This document shows positions 48,173 to 56,770 of a DNA stretch of 64,000 bases, piece by piece. Position numbers and translations under genes: made by a program. The stretch is from positions 372,001-436,000 of the forward strand of contig LJCX01000027.1 in the NCBI GenBank assembly GCA_001298545.1, written 5' to 3'. Source of the DNA: Actinobacteria bacterium OV320 (GTDB lineage Bacteria > Actinomycetota > Actinomycetes > Streptomycetales > Streptomycetaceae). How positions within the stretch are numbered: position 1 is the stretch's first letter; each line of letters starts with the position of its first letter. The notes beneath the pieces were generated by a model. It saw only the letters and a program-made list of their open reading frames with translations, ran no database searches and was not told where the DNA came from.

Positions 48173-50455
48173 GTGACCGTCACCGAGGAAATCGCTCCGG
48201 CCGCGGCCCAGCCGCCCGTCCTGGACCCGCGCCGACGGAACATCGTCTTCGGGACGATCGTGCTGGGGATGCTGCTGGCGGCCCTGGACCAGACGATCGT
48301 GGGCACGGCACTGCCGACGATCGTGTCGGACCTCGGCGGGGCCGCGCACATGTCGTGGGTGGTCACCTCGTACCTCCTCGCGGAGACCGTCGCGACGGTG
48401 CTGGTCGGCAAGTTCGGTGACCTGTTCGGCCGCAAGGTGGTCTTCCAGGTCTCGGCGATCGTGTTCATCACGGGCTCGTTCCTGTGCGGTCTGGCGACCA
48501 ACATGTCGCTGCTGATCGCCTGGCGGGCCATGCAGGGGATCGGCGCGGGCGGCCTGATGGTGACGGCGATGGCGCTGATCGCCGACGTCATCCCGCTGCG
48601 GGAGCGGGGCAAGTACCAGGGCGCGATCGGGGCCGTGTTCGGCGTGGCCACCGTCATCGGACCGCTGCTGGGCGGGCTGTTCACCGACCATCTGTCCTGG
48701 CGGTGGGCGTTCTACGTCAACGTGCCCATCGCGATCGTCGTCGTGTTCGCGGCCGCCCGCACCATCCCGGTGGTGAAGTCGGCGGTCCGGCCGGTCATCG
48801 ACTACCTGGGCATCGCGCTGGTCGGGGTCGGCGCGAGCGCGCTGATCCTGGCGACGAGCTGGGGCGGCAACGAGTACGCGTGGGGTTCGGGCGTCATCAT
48901 CGGCCTGTTCGCCGGCGGTGCCGTCGCGCTCGCCCTCTTCTGCCTGGTCGAGACGCGGGCGCAGCAACCCATGCTTCCCATGCGGCTGTTCGGCAACCCG
49001 GTCTTCTCCGTCTGCTCGATCCTCAGCTTCATCGTCGGCTTCGCGATGCTCGGCGCGCTGACCTATCTGCCGACCTACCTCCAGTACGTCGACGGCGACT
49101 CGGCCACCGTCTCCGGTGTGCGCACGCTGCCCATGGTGCTCGGCCTGCTCATCGCGTCGGTCTTCAGCGGCAACGTGGTCAGCAAGACCGGGCAGTACCG
49201 TCTCTTCCCGATCGTCGGGTCGCTGGTGATGGGCGTCGGCCTGTATCTGATGTCCCGTATGGGTCCCGGCACGGGCGCGTGGCTGGAATCGCTGTACATG
49301 TTCGTGCTCGGCACCGGCATCGGCCTGTCCATGCAGGTGCTCACGATCGCCGTGCAGAACACCGTCGAGTACGCAGACCTGGGCACCGCCACCTCCGGTG
49401 TCACCTTCTTCCGCACGCTCGGCAGCTCTTTCGGCACGGCCGTCTTCGGCACCCTGTACAGCAACTCCCTCACCCCGAACCTGAAGGAGGGCATCGGGGC
49501 GGCCACGTCGGCGGCGGCGGGCAGCGTCGACACGGCGACCATCGCCAGGGCGGCGACCAGCCCGGAGGGCCTGCACCGACTGCCCTCCGACATCGCCGAC
49601 CCGATCGTCCACGCCTACGCGGACACCATCCAGACGGTGTTCCTGTGGACGGTGCCGGTCGCGGCCGTCGGTTTCGTCGTCGCCCTGTTCCTGAAGCAGG
49701 TCGAGCTGCGCGACAGCGCGCGGATGAGCTCCACCGACATGGGAGAGGGGTTCGGCCAGCCGTCCGGCGCGGACTCGCGGAGGGTGCTGGAGGCTTCCGT
49801 CGCGAAGATCATCGGCGGTACGGACGCGGACACCGCGCGTCGCATCGTCGAAAGCTCCGACACCCGCCTCGACGTGGCCGGGGCCTGGGCGGTGATGCAG
49901 GTCGAGCTGTTCACCCGGATGGTCGGGCACACGAGCCTGGGGCTCGTCGCCGCCCGTCGGCATCTGCCGCCCGAGGTGCTGCTGCCGGTGTTCGACCGCA
50001 TGGTCGACGAGGGCTATCTGACCCGCCACGGTTCCCTGCTGTCCCATACGGAGGCGGGCACCCGCGAGGCCGGGGTGATCACCCACGCGTGGGGCGAGTG
50101 GCTGGAGCAGCGGGTGGCGCAGGACATCGGCCGTCCGGCGGACGGCGACCTGCGGGCGGCGGTGGACACCATCGCCAAGCGGCTCCTGGTCGAGGATCTC
50201 AACGAGGGCCTGCCCCCGACGCCGTCCGGAGCCGGAGCCGGAGCCGGCGGCCGTCGCGGCGCCCTGAGGATCTGCTGTCCGGGCCGTACGGCTAGCGCAG
50301 CAGGAGTTGGAGGCCGCCCACCACGGTCGCCGCGATCACCAGTCGCTCGAAGAGCCGCTGGTCGATACGGGGCACGGCCCACTTGCCGAGCAGCGCGCCG
50401 GGGACGACGAACGCGACGAGTGCCGCGTCCAGGAGGAGGGACCTCCCGTCGATGA
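48173..50455 (+). CDS. DHA2-family MFS drug exporter with C-terminal winged-helix-like extension
   Basis: The frame starts at GTG 48173. It encodes 14 predicted membrane segments of a DHA2 exporter, including motif C-like IGPLLGGLFTDHLSWRWAFYVNVPIA and motif A GKFGDLFGRKVVF. After residue about 520 comes a cytoplasmic extension (AKIIGGTDADTARRIV, MQVELFTRMVGHTSLGLVAARRHLPPEVLLPVFDRMVDEGYLTRHG), MarR-like in feel. Past about 50225 the frame turns into Arg/Gly/Pro-rich sequence and runs 164 bases antisense over the tauE gene. In another frame the segment PEDLLSGPYG ends at a TAG (50293-50295) abutting the tauE stop, so the natural C-terminus may have been altered by a frameshift. Confidence 0.82.
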   Translation: MTVTEEIAPAAAQPPVLDPRRRNIVFGTIVLGMLLAALDQTIVGTALPTIVSDLGGAAHMSWVVTSYLLAETVATVLVGKFGDLFGRKVVFQVSAIVFITGSFLCGLATNMSLLIAWRAMQGIGAGGLMVTAMALIADVIPLRERGKYQGAIGAVFGVATVIGPLLGGLFTDHLSWRWAFYVNVPIAIVVVFAAARTIPVVKSAVRPVIDYLGIALVGVGASALILATSWGGNEYAWGSGVIIGLFAGGAVALALFCLVETRAQQPMLPMRLFGNPVFSVCSILSFIVGFAMLGALTYLPTYLQYVDGDSATVSGVRTLPMVLGLLIASVFSGNVVSKTGQYRLFPIVGSLVMGVGLYLMSRMGPGTGAWLESLYMFVLGTGIGLSMQVLTIAVQNTVEYADLGTATSGVTFFRTLGSSFGTAVFGTLYSNSLTPNLKEGIGAATSAAAGSVDTATIARAATSPEGLHRLPSDIADPIVHAYADTIQTVFLWTVPVAAVGFVVALFLKQVELRDSARMSSTDMGEGFGQPSGADSRRVLEASVAKIIGGTDADTARRIVESSDTRLDVAGAWAVMQVELFTRMVGHTSLGLVAARRHLPPEVLLPVFDRMVDEGYLTRHGSLLSHTEAGTREAGVITHAWGEWLEQRVAQDIGRPADGDLRAAVDTIAKRLLVEDLNEGLPPTPSGAGAGAGGRRGALRICCPGRTASAAGVGGRPPRSPRSPVARRAAGRYGARPTCRAARRGRRTRRVPRPGGGTSRR

Positions 50456-51065
50456 GTCCGAGGCTCGCGCTGAACGGCACCTTCGAGACGTTGACGATCA
50501 GGAAGAAGAAGGCGGAGGTGCCGAGGAAGCCGAGTTTGCGGAAGCCGGCCGAGAGCAGGTACATCGACATCACCGGCCCGCCGGCGTTGGCGACCATGGT
50601 GGTGAAGCCGCCGAGGACACCGTAGGAGCGGGCCTTGACGCGACCGGACCGGGTGGCCACGGCATCCGGTTCGCCGTCCGCGTCGGCCGTGCGGCGCCGC
50701 CACACCGTGACGCCCGCCATCAGCAGCAGGATCGCGCCGATCGAGGTGCGCACCATCCCGTCGTCGGCCCACACCAGGAACACCGTCCCGAAGACCACGC
50801 CGGCCGCGACCGCGGGGAACAGCCGCCACAGAGTGGGCCAGTGGGCGTGCCGCCGGTAGGTGAGGACGGCGAGGACGTCGCCGGCGATCAGGATCGGCAG
50901 CAGGACGCCGGTGGAGGCGCGGGCGGGCAGGATCGCCGCGAAGATCGCGAGGCTGACCGTGTTGGCCCCGCTGACGGCCGTCTTGGAGAAGCCGACGAGC
51001 AGGGCCGCGAGGGCCAGCGCCGCGAACTCCCAGCCGGTGATGTGCCACAAGTTCATCGTGTTCAT
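50292..51065 (-). CDS. TauE/SafE-family sulfite/sulfonate exporter-like permease
   Basis: The 257-residue membrane protein has about eight hydrophobic segments. ALAALLVGFSKTAVSGANTVSL and LGGFTTMVANAGGPVMSMYLLSAG form the two family repeats with the conserved GFSKTAV and NAGGP motifs. Family members export sulfite, sulfoacetate or related anions. The ATG at 51065 is taken as start; a GTG at 51086 and an ATG at 51056 are possible and no ribosome-binding site decides. Its stop codon overlaps a TAG of the convergent exporter gene. Confidence 0.85.
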   Translation of the reverse strand: MNTMNLWHITGWEFAALALAALLVGFSKTAVSGANTVSLAIFAAILPARASTGVLLPILIAGDVLAVLTYRRHAHWPTLWRLFPAVAAGVVFGTVFLVWADDGMVRTSIGAILLLMAGVTVWRRRTADADGEPDAVATRSGRVKARSYGVLGGFTTMVANAGGPVMSMYLLSAGFRKLGFLGTSAFFFLIVNVSKVPFSASLGLIDGRSLLLDAALVAFVVPGALLGKWAVPRIDQRLFERLVIAATVVGGLQLLLR

Positions 51066-51220
51066 GCGGAGACCGATGCTACGCACACCTACCGGACGGC
51101 CCGAAGCCGTCTCGCCTGGTGGCCGTTCCCGCCCCGCCCGCCTCTCACCCGGCGGTCCCGGCCGACGGTGTCAGCGCCGTTCGGCACCTCCCGGTGCCGC
51201 TCAGTGCCCGTCAGCGCCCC

Positions 51221-52408
51221 TCAGTGACTCTCCACCAGTACCGCGCTGCCCTGTCCGACGCCCACGCACATCGTGGCCAGCCCGCGCCGCGCTCCCGTGC
51301 GCCGCATGCGGTGCAGGAGGGTGGTGAGGATGCGGGCGCCCGAGCCGCCGAGCGGGTGGCCGAGGGCGATCGCGCCGCCACTGGGGTTGACCCGGCCGGG
51401 GTCGATGCCGAGCTGGTCGACGCAGGCGAGCACCTGGGCGGCGAACGCCTCGTTGAACTCGGCCTCCTGGACGTCGTCGACGCTCCAGCCGGCCCGGGCC
51501 AGCGCCTTGCGGGTGGCGGGGACCGGGCCGATGCCCATCACGTCGGGGTGGACGCCGGCGGAGGCGCCCGCGACATAGCGGCCCAGGGACTCCAGCCCCA
51601 GTTCGTCCAGTGCCTCCTCGCTGACGAGGAGGAGCCCGGCGGCGCCGTCGTTCATGGGCGAGGCGTTGCCCGCGGTGACCGTGCCGCCCTCCCGGAACAC
51701 GGGCTTCAGCTTCGCGAGCTTCTCCGGCGAGGTGTCCTCGCGGATGCCCTCGTCGGCGTCGACGACCACACCGTCCGGGCGCCGTACGGGCAGGAGTTCG
51801 TCGTCGAAGTGGCCGTCCCCCCGAGCCAGCGCCGCCAGGCGGTGGCTGCGCAGGGCGAACGCGTCCTGGCGCTCGCGCGTGATGCCGTACCGGGTGGCGA
51901 CCTCCTCGGCGGTCTCTCCCATGGCGAGCAGGCCGTGCAGCTCCTTCATGGCGGGGTTGACCAGGCGCCAGCCGAGCCGGGTGTCGACGGTCTCGACGCG
52001 GTGCGGGAGGGCCTCGTCGGGGCGGGCCAGCACGAAGGGGGCGCGGCTCATCGACTCGGAGCCGCCGGCCAGCACGATGTCGGCCTCGCCCGCGGCGATC
52101 GTGCGGGCCGCGGTCGTGACGGCCTCGAGCCCGGAGGCGCACAGGCGGTTCACCGTGGCGCCGGGCACGGTCTCGGGGAGGCCGGCGAGCAGGGCGGCCA
52201 TCCGGGCGACGTTGCGGTTGTCCTCCCCCGCCTGGTTGGCGGCGCCCCAGTAGACGTCGTCGATACGGGCCGGGTCGAGCGCGGGCACCTCCGCGACCAG
52301 GCCGCGGATGACGGTCGCGGCGAGGTCGTCGGGCCGTACGGAGGACAGGGCTCCGCGCAGTCTGCCGACGGGGGTGCGGCGGGCGGCCGCGAAGTGGACG
52401 GGACGCAC
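51221..52408 (-). CDS. Acetyl-CoA acetyltransferase (thiolase)
   Basis: The 395-residue thiolase starts at GTG 52408 (AAGGAGTCC upstream). Active-site residues are Cys90 in NRLCASGLEAV, the His in GHPLGGSGAR and the second Cys in ATMCVGVGQGSA. The segment GGSESMSRAPFV is also conserved. It either condenses two acetyl-CoA or cleaves 3-oxoacyl-CoA; the PaaJ/PcaF 3-oxoadipyl-CoA thiolase subtype is possible. A small inverted repeat TAGCA-C-TGCTA lies just upstream at 52425-52435. Confidence 0.88.
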   Translation of the reverse strand: MRPVHFAAARRTPVGRLRGALSSVRPDDLAATVIRGLVAEVPALDPARIDDVYWGAANQAGEDNRNVARMAALLAGLPETVPGATVNRLCASGLEAVTTAARTIAAGEADIVLAGGSESMSRAPFVLARPDEALPHRVETVDTRLGWRLVNPAMKELHGLLAMGETAEEVATRYGITRERQDAFALRSHRLAALARGDGHFDDELLPVRRPDGVVVDADEGIREDTSPEKLAKLKPVFREGGTVTAGNASPMNDGAAGLLLVSEEALDELGLESLGRYVAGASAGVHPDVMGIGPVPATRKALARAGWSVDDVQEAEFNEAFAAQVLACVDQLGIDPGRVNPSGGAIALGHPLGGSGARILTTLLHRMRRTGARRGLATMCVGVGQGSAVLVESH

Positions 52409-52424
52409 GTCAGGACTCCTTGGT

Positions 52425-52435
52425 TAGCACTGCTA
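52425..52435. promoter_or_regulatory. Inverted repeat TAGCACTGCTA at the thiolase promoter
   Basis: Perfect 5-bp arms around one base lie 17 bp upstream of the thiolase GTG, in the divergent gap with the monoacylglycerol-lipase-like gene. The short distance to the start suggests an operator or a core promoter overlap. No cognate regulator is adjacent. Confidence 0.4.
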
Positions 52436-52511
52436 GTTTTCCGACTGTAGACCCGGGCCCGACCCCCTGGGAAGATCCCCGGAAGCCTTCACCGACGCAA
52501 GCGGAGGAGCG

Positions 52512-53312
52512 ATGACCGAACACGTCCTCACCGGGACCCGCGGCACGATCGTCGTACACGAGTGGTCCCCTCCGCGGCCCCGCCGGCTCGTCCTTGTGGT
52601 GCACGGCTACGGCGAGCACGCCGGCCGCTACGGCGCACTCGCCGACGTCCTGACCGGGCACGGCGCGGCCGTCTTCGCCCCCGACCACATGGGGCACGGC
52701 AGGTCGGCGGGCGAGCGCGTGGTGATCGAGGACTTCGAGGACGTGGTCACCGATGCGCACGCCGCGGCGCGGCTCGCCCGGGCCGCGCACCCAGGCCTCC
52801 CCCTGATCGTGATCGGGCACTCCATGGGCGGCCTGATCGCGGCCCGGTACGCCCAGCGGTACGGCGGCACACTCGCCGCGCTCGTGCTGTCCGGCCCGGT
52901 GATCGGCGGCTGGGAGCTGCCCGGCCGGCTGCTGGCGCACGAGGAGATCCCCGACCTCCCCGTCTCGCCCGCCGCCCTCTCCCGCGACCCCGCGGTGGGC
53001 GCGGCCTACGCGGCGGACGAACTGGTCTGGCACGGGCCGATGAAACGGCCGACGCTGGAGGCGTTCGTCCGGACCCTGGAGACCGTGGCCGAGGGCGGCG
53101 ACACCGGCCCGCTGCCCCTGCTGTGGCTGCACGGCGACGACGACCGGCTGGTTCCGCTGCCCGGCAGCCGGACCGGCGTCGAGCGGCTGAGCGGCGGCCC
53201 GCTCACCGAGCGGATCTACCCGGGAGCCCGGCACGAGGTCTTCAACGAGACGAACCGCGCCGAGGTGTTCGCGGACGTGACGCGCTTCCTGGACGGTGTG
53301 CCCGCTTCCTGA
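52512..53312 (+). CDS. Monoacylglycerol-lipase-like alpha/beta hydrolase
   Basis: The 266-residue hydrolase has the MGL-type start VVHGYGEHAGRYGALADVLT, the lid-proximal DHMGHGRSAGERVVIEDFEDVVTDAHAAA, nucleophile elbow IGHSMGG (Ser near residue 108), an Asp in LHGDDDRLVPLPG and His in GARHEVFNE. It would release fatty acid from monoglycerides or small esters. GGAGGAGCG precedes the ATG at 52512. It is divergent from the thiolase gene. Confidence 0.87.
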   Translation: MTEHVLTGTRGTIVVHEWSPPRPRRLVLVVHGYGEHAGRYGALADVLTGHGAAVFAPDHMGHGRSAGERVVIEDFEDVVTDAHAAARLARAAHPGLPLIVIGHSMGGLIAARYAQRYGGTLAALVLSGPVIGGWELPGRLLAHEEIPDLPVSPAALSRDPAVGAAYAADELVWHGPMKRPTLEAFVRTLETVAEGGDTGPLPLLWLHGDDDRLVPLPGSRTGVERLSGGPLTERIYPGARHEVFNETNRAEVFADVTRFLDGVPAS

Positions 53313-53324
53313 GAAGGAACGGAG

Positions 53325-53348
53325 ATGCGGCTGTTTGCGGTGGTGTGA
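53325..53348 (+). other. Possible 7-codon leader reading frame upstream of the WhiB-like gene
   Basis: An ATG preceded by GGAACGGAG opens a frame encoding MRLFAVV followed by TGA, ending 19 bp before the WhiB-like ATG. It has a better ribosome-binding site than the WhiB-like gene itself, so it could be a leader peptide coupling translation. It may equally be chance. Confidence 0.25.
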
Positions 53349-53367
53349 CCGGGGCACCCGCGCCTGC

Positions 53368-53625
53368 ATGGAGTGGTTGCGCAGTGCCGCCTGTGTGGGC
53401 GAGGACCCTGAGCTGTTCTTTCCCGTGGGCACGAGCGGACCCGCCCTGCGCGACACCGCGGCGGCCAAACGCGTCTGCGCCCGCTGCACGGTGTGTGCCG
53501 AATGCCTGTCGTACGCGTTCGCGATCGGACGCACGTCGGGTGTGTGGGGCGGGACCGGCGAGGAGGAACGCGCGGAACTGCTCCGTACCGCCAGACACGA
53601 CGCGACGACGAGGAGCACCATATGA
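53368..53625 (+). CDS. WhiB-like iron-sulfur regulator
   Basis: The 85-residue protein starts MEWLRSAACVGEDPELFFP and has the four WhiB cysteines, C-x29-C-x2-C-x5-C (CVGEDP, VCARCTVCAEC), which bind a [4Fe-4S] cluster, then the signature GVWGGTGEEER and a basic tail. Such proteins partner with sigma factors to control development, redox or antibiotic genes. The ATG at 53368 is the normal family start, although its ribosome-binding site is weak. The stop overlaps the Dps start by 4 bp, linking regulation to oxidative-stress defence. Confidence 0.88.
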   Translation: MEWLRSAACVGEDPELFFPVGTSGPALRDTAAAKRVCARCTVCAECLSYAFAIGRTSGVWGGTGEEERAELLRTARHDATTRSTI

Positions 53626-54104
53626 CTGTCGTGAAGAGCCCCCTGCCCGAACCGGCCCGCCAGGTCACCTTCGACGCGTTGCAGACCACCCTCGTGGATC
53701 TTCTCGGCCTCTCCCTGATCGGGAAGCAGGCGCACTGGAACATCGTGGGGCCCCGGTTCCGCTCGATCCACCTCCAGCTCGACGAGGTGGTCTCGACGGC
53801 CCGTTCGTACGCCGACACGGTCGCGGAGCGCGCGGCGGCGCTGGGCCTGCCGCCCGACGGCCGCCCGGAGACGATCGCGTCGGCGTTCACCCTGCCCTCC
53901 CCCAAGGACGGCTGGCTGCGTGACGAGGACGTCGTCCAGGTGATCGCGGAGACGCTGGGGGCGGCCATCGCACGGCTGCGGGAGCGGATCACGACGACCG
54001 AGCAGGCGGATCCGGTCACCCAGGACCTGCTCATCGGCATCACCGCCGAGCTGGAGAAGCAGCGGTGGATGTTCGAGGCGGAGAACTGGCCGCGCGAGCA
54101 CTGA
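53622..54104 (+). CDS. dps: Dps-family ferritin-like DNA-protection protein
   Basis: The 160-residue four-helix protein carries the Dps ferroxidase signature KQAHWNIVGPRFRSIHLQLDEVVSTA, with His, Asp and Glu ligands shared across the dimer interface, and ends in LEKQRWMFEAENW. Dps dodecamers oxidise and store iron and protect DNA from peroxide. The ATG at 53622 lies inside the WhiB-like stop (ATGA), so expression is coupled to that regulator; a small DUF3140 gene follows 26 bp later. Confidence 0.9.
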   Translation: MTVVKSPLPEPARQVTFDALQTTLVDLLGLSLIGKQAHWNIVGPRFRSIHLQLDEVVSTARSYADTVAERAAALGLPPDGRPETIASAFTLPSPKDGWLRDEDVVQVIAETLGAAIARLRERITTTEQADPVTQDLLIGITAELEKQRWMFEAENWPREH

Positions 54105-54130
54105 TCTACCGAAGGAGCGGAACACCCGTC

Positions 54131-54463
54131 ATGACCGACGCACTCGAACTCGACGCGCTGTGGGAGGACTTCCACCGTGCGGTGAACATGACCTCGCAGG
54201 AGCTGGCCGCCTGGCTGCGGGTGCGGGACGCCGACGAGAACGCCGAGCCGCTGCCCGAGGAGGCGGGGACCCCCACCGGGCAGCATGTGCTGGCGATCCT
54301 CCAGAAGCGGCGCACCGACCTGACCGACGACGACGTCCGGGTGATGTACCGGGTCGTGGACACGGTCACCGCGCAGGCGGACCCGGAGAACGAACCCAGG
54401 GCCGAGGACACCCGCGCACGCCATCGTCTGATGACGATCGGCCACGATCCGCTCAAGCCCTGA
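54131..54463 (+). CDS. DUF3140 protein
   Basis: The 110-residue helical protein reads LDALWEDFHRAVNMTSQELAAWL and later HVLAILQKRRTDLTDDDVRVMYRVVDTVTAQ, matching the DUF3140 family, which occurs in actinobacteria next to Dps-like and stress genes. AAGGAG lies 12 bp before the ATG. Function is unknown. It probably shares the whiB-like-dps transcript and converges with the M20 peptidase gene. Confidence 0.82.
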   Translation: MTDALELDALWEDFHRAVNMTSQELAAWLRVRDADENAEPLPEEAGTPTGQHVLAILQKRRTDLTDDDVRVMYRVVDTVTAQADPENEPRAEDTRARHRLMTIGHDPLKP

Positions 54464-54487
54464 GGCCCCGCGCGGGCCGCCCGCGCC

Positions 54488-55732
54488 TCAGCCGGTGAGC
54501 CGGGAGAGCGCCGCCGACACCAGTGTGCGCACTCCCGGCACCAGCACGGACAGGTCCGGCGCGAACAACGGGCTGTGGTTGCCCGGCACGCCCGCGAACT
54601 TCTCCCGCAGCTCCTCCCCCGGCGCCGCCTCCCACACGGGCGCCGGGGTGGAGCTCACGTACCAGTAGTCGTAGGGCACGCCCGCCGGGGCGAGCAGCGA
54701 GAAGTCCTCACTGCCCAGCGCCTGCCCGAAGTCGAACACCGTGTGCTCGCCGAAGAGTTCGCGGTGCACGGCGGCGATCTCCCCGTCCAGGGCCGCGTCG
54801 TTGACGGTGTTCGGGCAGCCGGCGTGGACCGTGACCTCGGGCGGGACCGGGCACCCCGCGGCGGCGCACTCCCCCTCGACGACCCGCCGGATCGCGGCGA
54901 GGACCCGCTCGCGCGCCCGGGTGTCCTGGGTGCGCACGTTCAGCGCGAGCCGGGCCTCGGCGGGGATGATGTTGGCATTCGTACCGGCGTGGAAACTCCC
55001 CACCGTCAGCACCACCGACTCGCTCGCCGCCACCTCCCGCGCGACCACGGTCTGGAGCCTGGTGACGATGTACGCGGCCGTCACGACCGGGTCGACCGTC
55101 GACTCGGGCCGCGAACCGTGCCCGCCGACACCGTGCACGACGACGTCGACGTCGTCCGAGGCCGACAGCGTCAGGCCGGGGGTGTGCGGGTAGAACCCGG
55201 CGAGTCCCGGCGCCACATGCTGGCCGAACAGCACGTCCGGGCGCGGGAAGCGGGCGTGGATCCCGTCGGCGACCATCGCCCGGGCCCCGCCGCCGGCCTC
55301 CTCCGCGGGCTGCCCGACCACGACGAGCGTCCCGGACCAGGTCTCGCGGGCGGCGGCGAGCGCCTCGGCGGCGGCCAGCAGCCAGGTGACGTGCAGGTCG
55401 TGGCCGCAGGCGTGCATGATCCCGTCGACGGTCGAGGCGTACGGCAGCCCGGTCGCCTCCCGCACGGGCAGCGCGTCCATGTCGCCGCGCAGCCACACCA
55501 CCGGCCCGTCACCGTTCGCGAGCACCCCGACGACACCGGTGCGGGCCACCCCCTCCGTCACCTCGTACCCGGCCTCGCGCAGCCGCAGGGCCAGCTTCCC
55601 GGCGGTGCGGTGTTCCTGGAAGGACAGCTCGGGATGGCGGTGCAGATCCTGGTAGAAGCCCGCCAGCCGACCGGGTTCGAGTCCCGAGGTGATCACGCGG
55701 GTCAGACGGGCGACGACGGCCGGTTCTGTCAT
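54488..55732 (-). CDS. M20-family amidohydrolase/peptidase
   Basis: The 414-residue protein has the M20 metal motifs GDMDALPV, ACGHDLHVTWLL with the zinc His, and QPAEEAGGGARAMV with the catalytic and metal Glu residues, plus the dimerisation domain starting VHGVGGHGSRPE. N-acyl amino acid amidohydrolases, aminoacylases and carboxypeptidases share this pattern. The ATG at 55732 is used. It is single and 62 bp from the HAD gene, with the same orientation. Confidence 0.87.
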   Translation of the reverse strand: MTEPAVVARLTRVITSGLEPGRLAGFYQDLHRHPELSFQEHRTAGKLALRLREAGYEVTEGVARTGVVGVLANGDGPVVWLRGDMDALPVREATGLPYASTVDGIMHACGHDLHVTWLLAAAEALAAARETWSGTLVVVGQPAEEAGGGARAMVADGIHARFPRPDVLFGQHVAPGLAGFYPHTPGLTLSASDDVDVVVHGVGGHGSRPESTVDPVVTAAYIVTRLQTVVAREVAASESVVLTVGSFHAGTNANIIPAEARLALNVRTQDTRARERVLAAIRRVVEGECAAAGCPVPPEVTVHAGCPNTVNDAALDGEIAAVHRELFGEHTVFDFGQALGSEDFSLLAPAGVPYDYWYVSSTPAPVWEAAPGEELREKFAGVPGNHSPLFAPDLSVLVPGVRTLVSAALSRLTG

Positions 55733-55794
55733 ACCGAGCAGCCTAGGACCGGTCGGTCACCGTCCGCCCGCTCCGGCGCCTGTCGTCCCGAGAG

Positions 55795-56649
55795 TCAGAG
55801 GTCCAGCAGGCGGGTGACGGTGCGCAGTACCCCGTTGTCGTTGTTGGAGGGCGCGAGGTGGCGGGCCCGGCGGACGACCTCCGGGTGGGCGTTGGCCATG
55901 GCGAACGACCAGTCGGCGGCGTCCAGCATCTCCAGGTCGTTGAGATAGTCGCCGAACACCATGGTCTGCGCGGGTGTGATGCCCAGCTCGCGCTGGAGTG
56001 CGCGCAGCGCGGCGCCCTTGTTGGCGGTGCGGTTCATGACGTCGACCCAGTGCTCGCCGGAGACGACGACCTGGTGGGTGTCCGCGAAGGGCGCGAGAGC
56101 CGGTGCGGTGGTCCTCTCGGCGGACCCGAAGTCGAAGAGCGCGACCTTGATGATGTCGTCGTCGACGGCGGTGACGTCCTCGACGACCCGGTGCCGCACG
56201 TAGTACCGGCCCACCTCGGCGAGGAACTCCTCGTCGGCCCGCTCGACGTAGGCGGACCGCTTCCCGCAGACGACGGCGCCCACGTCGACCCCGTCGGACG
56301 TGAGCCCGCGCACGGCCTCCATGACCCGCGCGACCACTCCCGGGGCCAGCGGATCGGAGCTCAGCTCCTCCCCGTCGCGCACCACATAGGTGCCGTTCTC
56401 CGCTATGAACACCATGCCGTCGGCGACCTCGGCGAACTCCGCGGCCAGGGTGGCGTACTGGCGCCCGCTCGCCGGGGAGAACAGCACCCCGCGCTCACGC
56501 AGCCGCGCCAGCGTCTCCCACAGCCCCTCCGGCACCTTCTTGTCGTCGTCGAGCAGCGTGCCGTCCATGTCGGTGACGACCAGCCGGATGTCGACGGGAC
56601 CCGCCGGGGACGCGGACGAGGTCGGGCGGGGGGCGTGCGAGTAGGGCAT
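55795..56649 (-). CDS. HAD-superfamily Cof-type phosphatase
   Basis: The 284-residue protein has the HAD motif I TDMDGTLLDDD, motif II in LFSPASGRQY, and motif III/IV in KGAALRAL and MVFGDYLNDLEMLDAADWSFAMANA. The Cof (type IIB cap) architecture indicates phosphatase activity on sugar phosphates or nucleotide-like cofactors. The ATG at 56649 (MPYSHAPRP) is chosen for its GCAGG site; a GTG at 56673 is the alternative. It is divergent from the DUF574 methyltransferase. Confidence 0.87.
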   Translation of the reverse strand: MPYSHAPRPTSSASPAGPVDIRLVVTDMDGTLLDDDKKVPEGLWETLARLRERGVLFSPASGRQYATLAAEFAEVADGMVFIAENGTYVVRDGEELSSDPLAPGVVARVMEAVRGLTSDGVDVGAVVCGKRSAYVERADEEFLAEVGRYYVRHRVVEDVTAVDDDIIKVALFDFGSAERTTAPALAPFADTHQVVVSGEHWVDVMNRTANKGAALRALQRELGITPAQTMVFGDYLNDLEMLDAADWSFAMANAHPEVVRRARHLAPSNNDNGVLRTVTRLLDL

Positions 56650-56770
56650 GGCCTGCTTCCTGTACGGGATCACCGGATTTTCACCCTACCGGGGACAACG
56701 GTGATCATCCGGCGGCACAATGGCGGACGCAGGCCCGTGACACGGGCAGGACGTGAGAAGGGGCTCTCCG

